Source: an uncultured Ruminococcus sp. | Lineage (GTDB): Bacteria > Bacillota > Clostridia > Oscillospirales > Ruminococcaceae | Direction: 5' to 3' | Assembly: GCA_947627175.1 (NCBI GenBank) | Contig: CANQVA010000011.1 | Span: forward strand, 1 to 60,464 | DNA length: 60,464 nt | Shown: positions 17,667 to 26,394 of the stretch, one piece after another | How positions within the stretch are numbered: position 1 is the first letter of the stretch | Layout: each line of letters begins with the position of its first letter | Translations under genes and position numbers: made by a program | The notes under the pieces: model-generated | What the model was told of the DNA's origin: nothing | Seen by the model: the letters and a program-made list of their open reading frames with translations, nothing else | The model's database searches: none

Positions 17667-18811
17667 AAACTCATCCCCATTTCACAATTTTCATCTTCAT
17701 CAAGTTCCTGTTCCGGCTGAACAGTCAGCACGGAATAAAGCTCCTGACCTCTGCCCGAAACCGCTCCGTAAGAAGTAATTATGCCGTTTTTCTGTGCCAG
17801 TATTCTTTCACCGAAATCGCATAAATCCGTATTTTCAAGTATTGCGGAATCAAAATCCGCAGGCAGATTTTTCAACAGATACGTCTTTCCGAACTCACCT
17901 GAATCCGCAATATTCCTGTCAAACTGATATTCCGAAAGTCTGCCGATACAGTCAAGTGTATCTGAAATTTCACAAATATTTTCCACTTCCATAACCGCTT
18001 TCAGCTTCACAAAATCATCGTGAGACAGCTCCGAAATCGACTTTGCAAGTTCATTCAGCTCACCAATATTTTTTGTCTGAAACTGATTCTTTGACAGATT
18101 CGGAAGTGAAGATTCACTTTTCACACAGGTCATTTTTTCAAAATTAACCTCCTGATTTTCCTCATCAAAAGGCAGTAAAATCCACTGTGCAGAGCCATAA
18201 TCCGGAACACCATCCTGCTTTAACGGTGCAATCAGCAGACGGAAAAAACAGTTTTCAGGTCTGCCAAATTCAATATTTATTTCGGGCTTTTCATACCCCG
18301 AAGTCAGACAATAACAGCCGTCAATAAACTGTCCGCCCTCACGCTCGCACATAAGTTTTCCGACTTTTTCACGGTCAAGAAGTTCCAAAATTTCATCGGA
18401 ACAGCTTTCAAGTTCTGAAATAAGTTCGTTTTCAATGACCGTTTCGCCCAGTTCATAGCAGTTTCCGCACGGGTAGACCATCACAGAATCCAGTCCGTAA
18501 GTCATCAGAAGCATATCCTCAAAACTGCTCTCAGGATTCTCAATAAGCAGACTTTTGAACGCCGCTATCTCCGTAAATTCGAGATTTTCCAGACGTTCAG
18601 CGAACAGATTCAGTCTGTAAATATCCGCTGAAAAATCCTTTTCATAAAGCTCCGACGGCAGATTCATATTTTTAAACTCATAAATCCGGAACGTAACTTC
18701 GCTGTTTCCGGCAGGATATTTCAGCCTGTCAAGAGCGTCCTGCATCTCAAACGCCGTCATCGGAAACTCCGCTGACAATGCATATCCGTTGTTTATCAAA
18801 TTTACCCTCAT
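17663..18811 (-). CDS. ArdA-like antirestriction protein (two-module)
   Basis: 382 residues. An N-terminal module (about 20-115, with IYEFKNMNLPSEL and a LNLFAERLENLEFTEIAAFK helix) and a C-terminal module (about 245-350, with ELNELAKSIS, LDCIGRLSEYQF and FGKTYLL) both resemble ArdA folds, DNA-mimic proteins that block Type I-like enzymes. It is highly acidic, as expected of a DNA mimic. It would protect the incoming element in a new host. It starts 7 bp after the NlpC/P60 gene and ends with the tail DEDENCEMGMSL, shared in kind with other element proteins. ArdA assignment is by pattern only. Confidence 0.6.
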   Translation of the reverse strand: MRVNLINNGYALSAEFPMTAFEMQDALDRLKYPAGNSEVTFRIYEFKNMNLPSELYEKDFSADIYRLNLFAERLENLEFTEIAAFKSLLIENPESSFEDMLLMTYGLDSVMVYPCGNCYELGETVIENELISELESCSDEILELLDREKVGKLMCEREGGQFIDGCYCLTSGYEKPEINIEFGRPENCFFRLLIAPLKQDGVPDYGSAQWILLPFDEENQEVNFEKMTCVKSESSLPNLSKNQFQTKNIGELNELAKSISELSHDDFVKLKAVMEVENICEISDTLDCIGRLSEYQFDRNIADSGEFGKTYLLKNLPADFDSAILENTDLCDFGERILAQKNGIITSYGAVSGRGQELYSVLTVQPEQELDEDENCEMGMSL

Positions 18812-18817
18812 AAAAAA

Positions 18818-19825
18818 TCACTCCTCATCTTCACTTTTTTCTTCTGTATTTTCTTCCGTCGGATTCTGAACTTCGTTGATTTTATCAGCAACTTCCTGCG
18901 GATATTCCACGCCCTCAAAGGTACACCAGCTAATCCAGTTTTCATCTGAAACAGGCGATTTTACGACCTTTCCCACATCGTAAGATGCAAAAATCACCTC
19001 GCCGTTGCCGACATAAATTCCGAAATTATTTCCGTCAAAAATCCCGATTCCTGCGATATCGGGCATCGTATCAAGTCCGCCGATTTCGTTATAAATCAGC
19101 GTGTCAATGTCCGTATCAAAGGCTTTTTCGAACGGCATATACCTCAGATAACCCATAACCAGACCGACGTTATCAGCACAGCGATATCGCTGATTTTTGT
19201 CCATTTCGCCGAAACAGTTTTCCTGAAATCCCCAGCATGAAACATAAGCATTCCTTGCCCATGCCGCCAAATCAGCACAGTTTTTCGTACCTGAATCCGT
19301 GAACATATATTCGTTTATGGTAGCGTTCATCACCATAACATAGCTCCGCATAAAGTCATCGTAGCTGATTTCAAGTCCGTAAAAATTATTGATATCCGAA
19401 ATCAGAATCTCATCATTTTCGTTTCTGAAAATCTCCGCATAGCCCGAAAAATCAACAATCTGACCGCTTTCAAAGTACGAAAAAAATATCAGCTGTGCCT
19501 TGATAATCTGCTCACGAAGTCCGATTACGGACATTGAATTGGCGATTGCCTGACCGTCAGACTCCATCTGTGTGAGCTTTTCCCGCTGCTGACTGTCCAG
19601 ATTTTCAAAGAACTCACTCTCATCAAAATTTACCGATATATCAAGACTTTCAATCTCTCCCATACTCGAAAGAACAGCTATCGGTGCAAACAACAGAAAA
19701 AGTAATCCCACAGCTATGCTGCCGATTATAAGCAGAAATTTATTCCGCTTTTCCTTGTCAAGTGCAGTATCAACCACAAGTTTTTTCAGCAACGCCTTTG
19801 CGGCAGCCGCTATCGCTTCCGCCAT
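18818..19825 (-). CDS. Membrane-anchored NlpC/P60-like murein hydrolase of the conjugation machine
   Basis: 335 residues. A short cytoplasmic start, one transmembrane segment (about 29-52) and a helical stalk (to about 155) are followed by an NlpC/P60-like domain (about 175-305) with the catalytic-Cys motif TKNCADLAAWA and a later GIYVGNGEVIFAS strand carrying no obvious His. A Glu-rich tail ends the protein. It probably opens the donor wall locally for the type IV channel, as CwlT/VirB1-like proteins do. The preceding gene is the inserted Fic unit whose terminator lies only 20 bp upstream, so expression must come from read-through. Confidence 0.65.
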   Translation of the reverse strand: MAEAIAAAAKALLKKLVVDTALDKEKRNKFLLIIGSIAVGLLFLLFAPIAVLSSMGEIESLDISVNFDESEFFENLDSQQREKLTQMESDGQAIANSMSVIGLREQIIKAQLIFFSYFESGQIVDFSGYAEIFRNENDEILISDINNFYGLEISYDDFMRSYVMVMNATINEYMFTDSGTKNCADLAAWARNAYVSCWGFQENCFGEMDKNQRYRCADNVGLVMGYLRYMPFEKAFDTDIDTLIYNEIGGLDTMPDIAGIGIFDGNNFGIYVGNGEVIFASYDVGKVVKSPVSDENWISWCTFEGVEYPQEVADKINEVQNPTEENTEEKSEDEE

Positions 19826-19844
19826 TTTATCACCTTTCTTTCAT

Positions 19845-19873
19845 AAAAAAGAGTCACATTTTACTGCGACTCT
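19845..19873 (-). terminator. Terminator of the Fic gene inside the transfer operon
   Basis: AGAGTC..TGTGACTCT-type hairpin (one mismatch, 4-nt loop) followed on the minus strand by TTTTTT. It closes the Fic unit and stands in the path of transcription toward the NlpC/P60 gene. Confidence 0.75.
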
Positions 19874-19892
19874 AATGTTTCATATTAAATTA

Positions 19893-20633
19893 TTACATTG
19901 TCATATTTTGACCTTCTTCATATTCGTAAGCATCATTTTCCGCCTGTTGTTTTTCCTTTTCAATTTGTTCCTGAAGCCTGAAATCTATACCGTCAATGCA
20001 TTCATCGTATACAAACTGTTTTATTTCTTCCATATTGTTTGACTGATAATAATCTACCAACAGTTTTTTGAAGTGAATTTGGCTGTCGATCGGTATTGAA
20101 ATAATACCGCAGCCGTTAATAATCATTTCGTGATTCGCTGCAAGCATAGCAGTACGTTTGTTACCATCAAGAAACATCTGGCTTCTCATGCAATAAAGCA
20201 TTAATGAAATTGCACGCTCTGTTGCATTTTCTATTTTTGATATTTCAGTGAGGTTCTCCTTAATAACCGATTCGATAGGCATATCGGGCTTCCATTTTGT
20301 TCCGCCTATTCTTACGGGAACATTACGGATATAGCCTGCCCTGAGGATCAGATTATCGCCGCCTACTAATCTGTTTATCTGGCATATATATGCAAAATCA
20401 GTAGGACAATCTACTGTATCACACAGGAACTGCCATGCGTGTTTAAGATTATTAACAGCAATAATATCTGTTATTTTAACATTAGGAGCCATCATTCCAT
20501 TAACAATTTCTTCCGTTTCTGGAAAAGTAACTCCAAGTCCTTCAAGTTTTGCACTTTCCCAAATATAATCAACGATATTGCGTTTTGCAACAAAGATATT
20601 TTCTTCAACTGTCAGTCTGAATTTATTTTCCAT
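19893..20633 (-). CDS. Fic-family protein lacking the catalytic histidine
   Basis: About 246 residues. The Fic core is visible at about residues 160-185: the motif SQMFLDGNKRTAML replaces the usual HPFxDGNxR, so the His base is Gln/Ser while D, G, N, K and R remain. The family normally transfers AMP or phosphate to a protein target. Here activity is likely altered, or the protein may be a regulator or antitoxin-like factor. The ATG at 20633 follows GAGGAATGTAT. It has its own consensus promoter and terminator within the secretion operon, marking it as cargo. It ends EYEEGQNMTM, a weak match to the shared element tail. Confidence 0.75.
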   Translation of the reverse strand: MENKFRLTVEENIFVAKRNIVDYIWESAKLEGLGVTFPETEEIVNGMMAPNVKITDIIAVNNLKHAWQFLCDTVDCPTDFAYICQINRLVGGDNLILRAGYIRNVPVRIGGTKWKPDMPIESVIKENLTEISKIENATERAISLMLYCMRSQMFLDGNKRTAMLAANHEMIINGCGIISIPIDSQIHFKKLLVDYYQSNNMEEIKQFVYDECIDGIDFRLQEQIEKEKQQAENDAYEYEEGQNMTM

Positions 20634-20660
20634 ATACATTCCTCACATATCTTTTTTTCC

Positions 20661-20690
20661 ATTATACCATTTTCTTGATCTAAAATCAAG
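20661..20690 (-). promoter_or_regulatory. Sigma-A promoter of the Fic gene with overlapping inverted repeat
   Basis: On the minus strand TTGATT, 17 bp, TATAAT. The inverted repeat CTTGAT/ATCAAG (20674-20679 and 20685-20690) covers the -35 box and looks like an operator, possibly for autoregulation. Confidence 0.85.
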
Positions 20691-20702
20691 TGTTTTTTAT
20701 GG

Positions 20703-22538
20703 TTATCGTCCGCCCGCCTTTCCAAACAGTTTCTCCTTGTAAGACGGAGCGATAACCTGTAGTAAATAGCGTTCATTTCCGCATCGGTACAGGCAGATTC
20801 CACGTTCAGGGTACTGAATCAGGCAGTATTCCGAATGCTCAACCTGCAACGTGTCCATGAAATCCACAGGCGAAATATTGCCGGGATTGAACAGAAAATG
20901 GTGGCTCGGAATTGAAAACAAAGGCTTTGTAAACTCCTTTATTTCGGGCAAAAGGAAGTCCTCGATGTTCTGACTTGCCAAAATAAACGACGATTCTTTT
21001 TTGCGTACACGCTTCATGCCGTTACGGATATACTCGATTGCGGTCATATTTGTTAAAAATAAATACAGTTCATCTATGGCTGCAACCGTGTTTCCACGTC
21101 CCAGAAGCTGATTTGACATATACGATAAAATGTTGAAAAGCAGCGTATCCTTGAGCCTTTTATTGGTATCCATCAGACCTTTCACACCGAAACAGATAAA
21201 CTCGCCGTCACGGATATTCGTATGACCGTTAAAATATTTACTCTCTGCACCTCTGCACATCGAGTGCAGTCCGAGGCAGATATTCTGCAAGATTTCCTCA
21301 GTATACAGGTGTTTTTTCGCACTGTCAAACGCCATGAACTCCTTTTCTACGAGGCTGTACAAGTCCTCGACGGTCGGATAATCGGCAGGTTTCAGCGTAC
21401 TGAAATCCGTGAAATCATCGATTCCGAAACGTGCGTACAGCTTCATCAGCATGATTTCAATGGTGTCAATTTCGCCGTCCGTGAAGTCTTTGTAAGCCCT
21501 GAAAAAGTCCTTCAGATAGCTGATATGCTGACTTAAACGGGTCACTTTCCTGAACGTTTCGGGACTGTCATCCGTGGATTTTTCTCCGTCAGACCACTCT
21601 TTTGGTTCAAGCGGATTTATCATAAATTCGCCCGACATCATGTCGATGTAGGTGCCACCGAGATTTTCGCACAGCTCCTCGTACTCGTGTTCAGGGTCTA
21701 AAACCAGCACACTTTTGCCCGCCTCACGCTGATTGCAAAGCAGCAGTTTCATCAGATATGACTTGCCCTGACCGCTGTTTCCGAGAATCAGAATATTGCT
21801 GTTTGTCTTGTCCTCGGTACGCTTGTCGAAGTCCACAAGCACGTTACTGCCATACTTATCACGACCGATATAGAAGCCGTTTTCGTCGGTTTTTCCGCTG
21901 TAATTCAGCGGATACAGGTTCGCCGCACTTGATGCAGGAAGCACTCTTTCAAACTGATTTCCGAACATATTATTTCCCGTCGGAAGCATGGACAAAAATC
22001 CCTCTTTTTGGCGTAAAATCAGCCTGTCCACGCTTATTTTTGAACGTGTCAGCTCCATAGTTACGTCCGCCTGAAGTTCACGGAGCTTATCTTCGGAAAT
22101 CGCCTTTAATTCGATAAAAACAGCCGTGTGAAGCAGATTTTCCTTGTTGCGACGAAGTTCCGACAGCAGTTCCACAACATCATTGATGTTGTCCTGCGCC
22201 CTGATGCTCTCGTTCACGTCGTTTGTCGTGGTCATCATATGGTTCTTCCGCATTGCCTGCTGTACGATTTTCCGCTGTTCCTGAGCGGTCACAAGACGGT
22301 TGTAAATCCGCAGTGTTACACCGTTTCTGTCCGCTAAATGAGCAAGAATTGCAGTTTCCTCAGTGGTCGGAGGATACTCCGTGACCGCCCATACCGACTT
22401 GTAAAAATTTCCGCAGACGTAGTGGTCGGTGTAAAATCTGATTATTCCCGGCACGATACGGTCAAAAAATCCCTTGATTTCGCCGATTTCAAGCTGTTCC
22501 GCGGACAGTTTTTTTCTCTTTTGTTTATTCATTTTCAT
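20703..22538 (-). CDS. VirB4-type secretion ATPase
   Basis: About 611 residues from the ATG at 22538, which has GGAGG 9 nt upstream. Walker A LGNSGQGKSYL and Walker B-like VLVLDPEHEYEEL are present, with later GLMDTN, AIDELYLFL and ASQNIEDF motifs of VirB4/TraE ATPases. It powers assembly and substrate movement of the conjugative type IV channel at the inner face of the membrane. The start overlaps the preceding 194-residue gene by 14 bp. The N-terminal portion is shorter than in full VirB4 proteins, and the preceding gene may supply the missing domain. Confidence 0.9.
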   Translation of the reverse strand: MKMNKQKRKKLSAEQLEIGEIKGFFDRIVPGIIRFYTDHYVCGNFYKSVWAVTEYPPTTEETAILAHLADRNGVTLRIYNRLVTAQEQRKIVQQAMRKNHMMTTTNDVNESIRAQDNINDVVELLSELRRNKENLLHTAVFIELKAISEDKLRELQADVTMELTRSKISVDRLILRQKEGFLSMLPTGNNMFGNQFERVLPASSAANLYPLNYSGKTDENGFYIGRDKYGSNVLVDFDKRTEDKTNSNILILGNSGQGKSYLMKLLLCNQREAGKSVLVLDPEHEYEELCENLGGTYIDMMSGEFMINPLEPKEWSDGEKSTDDSPETFRKVTRLSQHISYLKDFFRAYKDFTDGEIDTIEIMLMKLYARFGIDDFTDFSTLKPADYPTVEDLYSLVEKEFMAFDSAKKHLYTEEILQNICLGLHSMCRGAESKYFNGHTNIRDGEFICFGVKGLMDTNKRLKDTLLFNILSYMSNQLLGRGNTVAAIDELYLFLTNMTAIEYIRNGMKRVRKKESSFILASQNIEDFLLPEIKEFTKPLFSIPSHHFLFNPGNISPVDFMDTLQVEHSEYCLIQYPERGICLYRCGNERYLLQVIAPSYKEKLFGKAGGR

Positions 22539-23109
22539 CTGATTCAACCTCCGAAATAAACTCGTTTTCGCCCTCAATATCGGGGATTTCGTCGCCTGAA
22601 ATACTCGTTCCGAAGTACAGAGCGAGCATACGCTTGATGTCGGATTTTGTCATTCTTTTAACAATAAACCCGTACTCTGCGATAAATTTTTCAATTCTGT
22701 TTACGGACTTGAATATCTGCTCGTCGTTCTCCCTACGGAATCTCACACAAAATACAAACTGCCTTGCCGACGACATTTCTGTCTGTATTTCGTCCAGAAA
22801 ATCAAAATCCGCCTGCAATAATCTGCGGACGGACTTGTTATTTTCTTTGTTAAGTCTTTTACGAATATGCGATTTGTTGGCGTCAAAACACTCGGCACTG
22901 TCCAGAGCGGTCAGCTCAAGGTCGGGAATCATACTCAGCAGCATTGTGAGATGATGAATTTTCGCCTCGATATTCGCCGCCGAAAGCACTGATATATTTG
23001 TCGGCTCAACATGGAAAAATACAAACTCCGACTTATCCGTTTTTACGCCATATTTCGTGAAATTCTCAAATCCGATAAGTTTCTGAACGCTGTTTTTTCT
23101 ACTTTTCAT
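22525..23109 (-). CDS. Conjugation protein, possible detached VirB4 N-terminal domain
   Basis: 194 residues from the ATG at 23109 (site GGAGGAAAGCT), overlapping the PrgI-like gene by 11 bp. It contains mixed alpha/beta with FVFFHVEPTNISVLS and a long helical region and an acidic tail. Position between PrgI/VirB3 and VirB4 and the strand-helix pattern suggest the N-terminal, membrane-proximal part of a VirB4 machine encoded separately. No enzymatic motif seen. The family was not firmly recognised. Confidence 0.5.
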   Translation of the reverse strand: MKSRKNSVQKLIGFENFTKYGVKTDKSEFVFFHVEPTNISVLSAANIEAKIHHLTMLLSMIPDLELTALDSAECFDANKSHIRKRLNKENNKSVRRLLQADFDFLDEIQTEMSSARQFVFCVRFRRENDEQIFKSVNRIEKFIAEYGFIVKRMTKSDIKRMLALYFGTSISGDEIPDIEGENEFISEVESDENE

Positions 23110-23374
23110 AGCTTTCCTCCCACAAAAAAATCTGCTGTGAGGTCGCAAAAAACTTCACAGCGTTGGCGATATAGTCCATTATCGAACTGTCATCAGCCCT
23201 CAGACTTAGAAATGCGTAGCATACCGTGACCGCCAGCGGAATCACAGTCCACAGTTTCGCAAGCAGTGCCACCGACAGAATTATTCCGCCGCAAATTATC
23301 AGAAAGTCCCTCACGTTCCAGAACCACAATTTGACCGTAGCACGCAGATTTTCGGGATAAATATATGTTTTCAA
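23099..23374 (-). CDS. PrgI/VirB3-like inner membrane protein
   Basis: 91 residues, TTG start with GAGGTG 5-8 nt upstream. It contains the family-typical YIYPENLRA start, two adjacent hydrophobic segments (about 24-58) and an amphipathic C-terminus. PrgI-family proteins correspond to VirB3 and act with VirB4 in the membrane platform. Its order before VirB4 is the standard one. Confidence 0.75.
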   Translation of the reverse strand: MKTYIYPENLRATVKLWFWNVRDFLIICGGIILSVALLAKLWTVIPLAVTVCYAFLSLRADDSSIMDYIANAVKFFATSQQIFLWEESYEK

Positions 23375-23385
23375 TTCCGGTCACC

Positions 23386-24309
23386 TCACTTTTTTGTCAT
23401 CATTTTCACAGCCTTTGCACCCATAGAAACGGTGTGGCTGACGGACATCATATTGACTTTTGTGCTTGTATCAAGCCCGAACATCTGTGCTATTCTTGGA
23501 ACTTCGTTCGCCGAAAGGCATATTCCGACCGCCAGCAAGGCGTGCTGAGTATAGGTCAAAAGTCCGAGATACAGGATTGTAGTCTGCAAAAAAGCCGTCA
23601 GACAAGTGGCAATAACTTGCTTGCACCAGCCGAAAAATCCGTCCGTATAGCCCCTCGGAACTCCGAAAAGGTACAGACTTCCCACCGCTATCTGACACAG
23701 CAAAATTCCGCCACGCTTGATGTTCGCAAACACGACTTTTATCGTACAATAGCCAAAAAGTACGATAAAAAACAGGCTGAACAGCGATATATCTTCCGCC
23801 AGCGCAACTATCACGCTCAGGGCGGAACCTGCGACCGTATCGGTCGTTGAACCAATGAAATTTCCCAGTAAATCGCGGGTAAACGTCCCCTGAAGCGATG
23901 TGCAGAAGCTGTACAGCCTCTGCGGAACTACCGTGACCAGATTCACCGCAATAAAGCCCTTCAGCACGTTCAGACAGGTCGTTTTTACGTTGTTTTGCCC
24001 CGATTCACAGGCGATTGCCGTATCGAACACCGCCACAATAAATCCGCAGACAAAAAGCATCCACGCCAGATGGTGAAACAGCGTGATGAACGTCTGCACC
24101 CACGAAAGTGCAAAAATATCGCTTGTCGTTGCGTTGATAAACTCAAATAAGTCCGAAATACCGCCGTAAATCAGGTTGAACACCCACTCGAACATGACAT
24201 CCCATATCTTGTCCGTGACAGCATCGACCGCCGACCCCACCGTGTTGTCCCACATTGACGAAATTCCGTCGCCTATCCATTCCATAGCGTCGCCAATCCA
24301 GTCAAACAT
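23386..24309 (-). CDS. VirB6/TrbL-like polytopic membrane channel protein
   Basis: 307 residues. An N-terminal amphipathic Trp/Asp-rich region (FDWIGDAMEWIGDGI), then about five or six membrane segments between 60 and 275, and a short C-terminal basic end. This matches the TrbL/VirB6-type membrane proteins (DUF6045-like) of Gram-positive elements, which form part of the translocation pore. AGGAGGTGATGCACC is its ribosome site. It lies between the HTH gene and PrgI in the transfer operon. Confidence 0.75.
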   Translation of the reverse strand: MFDWIGDAMEWIGDGISSMWDNTVGSAVDAVTDKIWDVMFEWVFNLIYGGISDLFEFINATTSDIFALSWVQTFITLFHHLAWMLFVCGFIVAVFDTAIACESGQNNVKTTCLNVLKGFIAVNLVTVVPQRLYSFCTSLQGTFTRDLLGNFIGSTTDTVAGSALSVIVALAEDISLFSLFFIVLFGYCTIKVVFANIKRGGILLCQIAVGSLYLFGVPRGYTDGFFGWCKQVIATCLTAFLQTTILYLGLLTYTQHALLAVGICLSANEVPRIAQMFGLDTSTKVNMMSVSHTVSMGAKAVKMMTKK

Positions 24310-24326
24310 GGTGCATCACCTCCTCC

Positions 24327-24584
24327 TTAAATTTTAATTTTGTACAGCGAAGAACTCCGTCCGCCGTGAACACGCCTGCGAGCTGTTCTCGTCAGAAGTC
24401 CGGCACGTTCAAGGTCGGAAATTGCCCGAAATACCGTCCTTTTGCTGATATGCAAGTCCTCCGCAACAGTCCTGACCGACGGAAAACACTCGCCTTTTTT
24501 ATCCGCACGCCCACACAGATAGCAGTACACGCTGACGGCTCTGTGAGGCAGATTTTCGTCGTAAATTCGTTCGGGAACAATCAA
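24327..24584 (-). CDS. Winged-helix DNA-binding protein
   Basis: 85 residues, TTG start 11 nt after AGGAGG and 3 bp after the VirD4 stop. The motif CFPSVRTVAEDLHISKRTVF, with a GLLTRTARRR wing, is a textbook HTH_36/GntR-like winged helix. Probably a regulator of the transfer operon or a replication-associated protein. Confidence 0.7.
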   Translation of the reverse strand: MIVPERIYDENLPHRAVSVYCYLCGRADKKGECFPSVRTVAEDLHISKRTVFRAISDLERAGLLTRTARRRVHGGRSSSLYKIKI

Positions 24585-24587
24585 TTT

Positions 24588-26336
24588 TTACATCCCTCCT
24601 GTTTTCAGCAACCGCCTTGATTTCGGCGATTCTTCGTCAAATTCAGGTTCAAGTATAGGATTTTTCTGCGGATATTTCAGCTCAACTTCACGGATAAGCT
24701 CGTCACGCTCCATATAACTCACCGCCCTTGCACCCCTGTCCTCGATTTGAAAAGGCTCGCCGAATTTTATGCCCCATTTGAAGTACAATTTCAGCTTGCT
24801 TATCATCGGGTGAGTACCTGTTTTCATAACAATAAACTGACCTTTCGGCATACTTTTCAGCTCGTCAACGGTCATCAGCGGTCTGCCAATCATCTGAAGC
24901 GACTGCGATTTTTCCTTGCCGAGCGACACCGAACCCGACTGCACAGTCTGCTCGCCGAGAGCTTTGGACAGCACCTCCGCAGACTGCGAATTAGGCGCAA
25001 AACCGCCGAATATCGTCAACTGCGTGTTGTCCGTGATGATTTCCATGCCCTGTTTTCCGTAGTTCTGTTCAAGCTGTGCGAACGACTGAATTATTGCCAC
25101 AATACTGAGTTTTCGGCTACGTCCTGCGGAAAACATCGCTTCCGCACCATCAATTTTCGGGAAAGTGCCGAATTCATCCGCATAGAACATGACCCTGTTT
25201 TTCAGCGTACCGCCATTCTCATCGGCGATGACCAGAATTTCACGGTATAACTGCTGAATCAGCAGGCTGACCATAAAATATTTGCTGTTATCTTCTTCGG
25301 GTAAAATAATGAAAATCGCCGATTTTTCGGCACAAAACCGTTCAGCGTCTATAGCCGTGCCGAAACACAGAATCTGCTCCATTTCGGAGTCCAGAAAGCT
25401 GTTCAGCCGTGACAAAGCCGTTGACATTACCGACATCATCGCATGATCAGCCGAGTTCAGAGCCGCTCCTGCGAGCCACTTTGCCTTATGCTCCGATGGC
25501 AGTTTTTCCATAAGAGTCGTGAAATACATCTTCTGCCCCTTACCGTCGGGCTTGGAAATCAGGTCCTGAATCAGCTTGAAAACCGACACAATATGGCGTT
25601 CATTTTTGTCGCCGAATTCCGCTAAAAGCAGAATCACAGAAGCAAGAAGCCCTTCTGCTGCGTCGTAAAAGAACGCATTTTGTCCGTAATTTCCGTCACC
25701 GCCGCCGATATTTATAATCGTTTTTGCCGTGATTTTAGCGTATTTCTCAGCCTTTGCCTTTGCGGACAAATTACTTTTATCGGACAAATAAATGTCCATG
25801 TATTTGTTGACAAGATGTAGAATATTGTTTTCGTCGCTCCTTGTAGGGTTACGCAAATCAAGCACAGAAACATTGTAACCATAGCAGTTTTTGGCTATAT
25901 TTCCGTAATTTCGGGCAACGTCTCCCTTTGTATCCGTACTTAAAAACGACATTCCCGATGCACAGGAAAACTCGATATTCGGATACAGAAAAAAGGCGGT
26001 TTTTCCCACTCCAGCTGCACCAATCATCAGCGTGTGAACATCGCCTGTATCCACCAGTGCGACCGTTTTCCGCCGTCCTCTGCACCCCACCACAGTACCC
26101 TGAACCGTCGGCAAATCCTCGCCCTTACGCCATTTTTCAGGCTCAAACGGCACAGAAACAAAAGTATTTTTTATCTCCGGTTTCGTTGCCCAGCGAGCTG
26201 TACCGTGCTGCCCGTCGCCCACAGTTTTCGCCTTTATTCCGTTAATATTTTTGTTGTCGAGCAGGTTTACAATCACAAGAAAAATAATAAAAAATACAAT
26301 CAGTATAACTATAATTGCTGTCTGTTTTTCATTCAA
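24588..26336 (-). CDS. VirD4/TraG-type coupling protein
   Basis: About 582 residues. The TTG at 26336, 8 nt after GGAGG, is preferred to the TTG five codons upstream. One N-terminal transmembrane segment, Walker A GAAGVGKTAF, Walker B VMFYADEFGTFP and the arginine-finger/sensor SFAQLEQNYG motif. It recognises the relaxosome and any protein substrates and passes them to the channel. If the shared acidic-Met C-terminal tail is a secretion signal, this is the expected receptor. Confidence 0.92.
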   Translation of the reverse strand: MNEKQTAIIVILIVFFIIFLVIVNLLDNKNINGIKAKTVGDGQHGTARWATKPEIKNTFVSVPFEPEKWRKGEDLPTVQGTVVGCRGRRKTVALVDTGDVHTLMIGAAGVGKTAFFLYPNIEFSCASGMSFLSTDTKGDVARNYGNIAKNCYGYNVSVLDLRNPTRSDENNILHLVNKYMDIYLSDKSNLSAKAKAEKYAKITAKTIINIGGGDGNYGQNAFFYDAAEGLLASVILLLAEFGDKNERHIVSVFKLIQDLISKPDGKGQKMYFTTLMEKLPSEHKAKWLAGAALNSADHAMMSVMSTALSRLNSFLDSEMEQILCFGTAIDAERFCAEKSAIFIILPEEDNSKYFMVSLLIQQLYREILVIADENGGTLKNRVMFYADEFGTFPKIDGAEAMFSAGRSRKLSIVAIIQSFAQLEQNYGKQGMEIITDNTQLTIFGGFAPNSQSAEVLSKALGEQTVQSGSVSLGKEKSQSLQMIGRPLMTVDELKSMPKGQFIVMKTGTHPMISKLKLYFKWGIKFGEPFQIEDRGARAVSYMERDELIREVELKYPQKNPILEPEFDEESPKSRRLLKTGGM

Positions 26337-26394
26337 TAGACATCCCTCCAAACATTCTTCTTTCCGCTATATACCGTCAATTTCAGTTGATATA

